The position numbers and the translations under genes were made by a program. Below, in pieces: positions 63,044 through 64,000 of a stretch of 64,000 nt of DNA. A model generated the notes under the pieces. It had not been told where the DNA came from. It did no database searches and worked only from the letters and a program-made list of their open reading frames with translations. Every line of letters starts with the position of its first letter. The first letter of the stretch is position 1. The stretch spans positions 18,255-82,254 of the forward strand of contig CAMLLD010000015.1 in assembly GCA_946480785.1 (NCBI GenBank), written 5' to 3'. The stretch comes from an uncultured Blastocatellia bacterium. Lineage in GTDB: Bacteria; Acidobacteriota; Blastocatellia; Pyrinomonadales; Pyrinomonadaceae.

Positions 63044-64000
63044 TTGGTTGCACTCACCCGTCGCAGCGGTCTGATCCTGATGGCCAGCCACTTGAAGAAC
63101 GATTCGGCCGCGACGAAGAGGATGATGATTCCCTGCAAGACCTGCACGATGTCTTTCGTCACGTGCTCGGAAAAGCCGTCGACGTAGATCCCGCCGTGCT
63201 GCAGCATCGCAAACAACAGCGCCGCGAAGATCACACCAACCGGATGATTGCGCCCGAGCAGCGCGACCGCGATGCCGGTGAAACCGTAGTTGTCGGAGAA
63301 GCCGTCGTAATAACGATAGCGATAGCCCATCACTTCGTTGATCGCGACCATGCCGGCGAGTCCGCCGGAAACAGCCATCGCCAAAACGATCTGTTTGCGA
63401 ATCGAGATGCCGCCGTACTCAGCGGCCGATGGATTACTGCCCGTCGCGCGAATCTCGTAACCCCACTTCGTGCGCCACAAAAACAGGTAGACCAGCAGAC
63501 AACAAAGCAGCGCGAGCAGAAACGCGACGTTCAGCGGGATGCGTTCGGGAAATCCATGAATAAACTTTCCAAGTCGCGGAATATGCGCACCCGGTCCGAT
63601 CGGCACGGTCTCCATGATCGGATCGCCCGGAGCTTTGTAGTGATACTGCGTGAAGTAACTGACAAGGGCGACCGCGATGAAGTTCAACATGATCGTGTTG
63701 ATGACTTCGTGCGAACCGAAGCGCGCTTTCAACACGCCGGGAATCGCAGCCCAGAACGCACCGCTCAGAATCGCGGCTGCAAAGCACAGCGGAATAAGCA
63801 GCCACGAAGACCAACCGGCCAGAGTAATCCCGACCCACGCAGTCGCAAACGCCGCGATGTAGAGTTGTCCTTCGGCGCCGATGTTGAATAAGCCGCAACG
63901 AAAACCGACGAGCACCGCGAGGCCGGTGAAGATCAGCGGCGTCGCCTGGAAGAGCGTGTAGCCGATGCCGTCGGGCCACGACAAAGCAGCGCCGAGCAAG
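63040..64000 (-). CDS. Nucleoside ABC transporter permease (BmpB/YufP-type), N terminus cut by window
   Basis: At least 320 residues; the frame is open through the window edge, so the true start lies beyond 64000. Visible: TLFQATPLIFTGLAVLVGFRCGLFNIGAEGQLYIAAF, the helices that follow, GSHEVINTIMLNFIAVALVSYF, WGYEIRATGSNPSAAEYGGISI and GFTGIAVALLGRNHPVGVIFAALLFAMLQHGG. These are the permease features of the BMP/nucleoside uptake family (RnsC/NupP). The ATP-binding and lipoprotein subunits are expected upstream, outside the window. Confidence 0.92.
   Translation of the reverse strand, partial: LLGAALSWPDGIGYTLFQATPLIFTGLAVLVGFRCGLFNIGAEGQLYIAAFATAWVGITLAGWSSWLLIPLCFAAAILSGAFWAAIPGVLKARFGSHEVINTIMLNFIAVALVSYFTQYHYKAPGDPIMETVPIGPGAHIPRLGKFIHGFPERIPLNVAFLLALLCCLLVYLFLWRTKWGYEIRATGSNPSAAEYGGISIRKQIVLAMAVSGGLAGMVAINEVMGYRYRYYDGFSDNYGFTGIAVALLGRNHPVGVIFAALLFAMLQHGGIYVDGFSEHVTKDIVQVLQGIIILFVAAESFFKWLAIRIRPLRRVSATK

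Overview
The window is a 64-kb stretch of a gene-dense bacterial chromosome, roughly 60% GC in most places, with many ATGA, GTGA or TTGA start/stop overlaps and frequent GTG and TTG starts. Very large secreted proteins with lamin-tail domains, a SUF-only Fe-S operon, a proofreading-dead Pol I, a fused AroD-AroE and a DUF2203 gene together suggest an Acidobacteriota-like organism (perhaps Blastocatellia). This placement is inference, because there is no rRNA or ribosomal protein marker here. I saw no tRNA, rRNA, CRISPR array or transposase gene.

Layout. 1-1.1 kb: the end of an Hpt protein and a REC-GGDEF diguanylate cyclase. 1.1-8.6 kb (minus): a run with two zinc-ribbon proteins, an RlmB-type rRNA methyltransferase, AroD-AroE, a ThiF/MoeB-like E1 protein and a secreted beta-propeller protein. 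8.7-14.7 kb (plus): a secreted protein, an NYN nuclease, DUF2203, RDD, NFACT/RqcH-like and HemL genes. 14.7-20.2 kb (minus): HDAC-like deacetylase, PolA and a sensor histidine kinase. 20.3-26.4 kb: BON protein, MFS exporter, a cobalamin-radical SAM enzyme related to HpnP, a TPR protein and an FTR1 iron permease. 26.3-34.3 kb: acyl-CoA ligase diverging from a plus-strand set of aldehyde dehydrogenase, dihydropyrimidinase, NCS1 transporter, beta-ureidopropionase and a PreA-like protein, which reads as a reductive pyrimidine (uracil/thymine) catabolic locus.

34.4-38.8 kb (minus) holds the least explained part of the window: three tightly coupled genes of clearly lower GC. They encode an unrecognised 275-329 aa protein, an unrecognised helical protein, and an 806-aa protein with a PIN-like nuclease fold fused to a long helical-repeat tail. 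This is the best candidate for an undescribed system.

38.9-42 kb (minus): a MenC/N-acylamino-acid-racemase-like enolase coupled to an M20 hydrolase, then exonuclease III. 42-51 kb (plus): two paralogous ~1400-aa secreted proteins built around lamin-tail and NUC1 (DRGH) endonuclease domains, with matching promoter-like sites. 51-57 kb (minus): a complete SUF operon (Rrf2 regulator, SufB, C, D, S, U). 57-64 kb (minus): nucleoside ABC permeases, purine nucleoside phosphorylase, uridine kinase, cytidine deaminase and an exported MtaD-like deaminase, then a 232-bp palindromic repeat and a TonB-domain protein.

Read together, secreted nucleases, nucleoside uptake and salvage, and pyrimidine-ring degradation suggest a capacity to feed on extracellular nucleic acids. 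That link is inference from co-occurrence.
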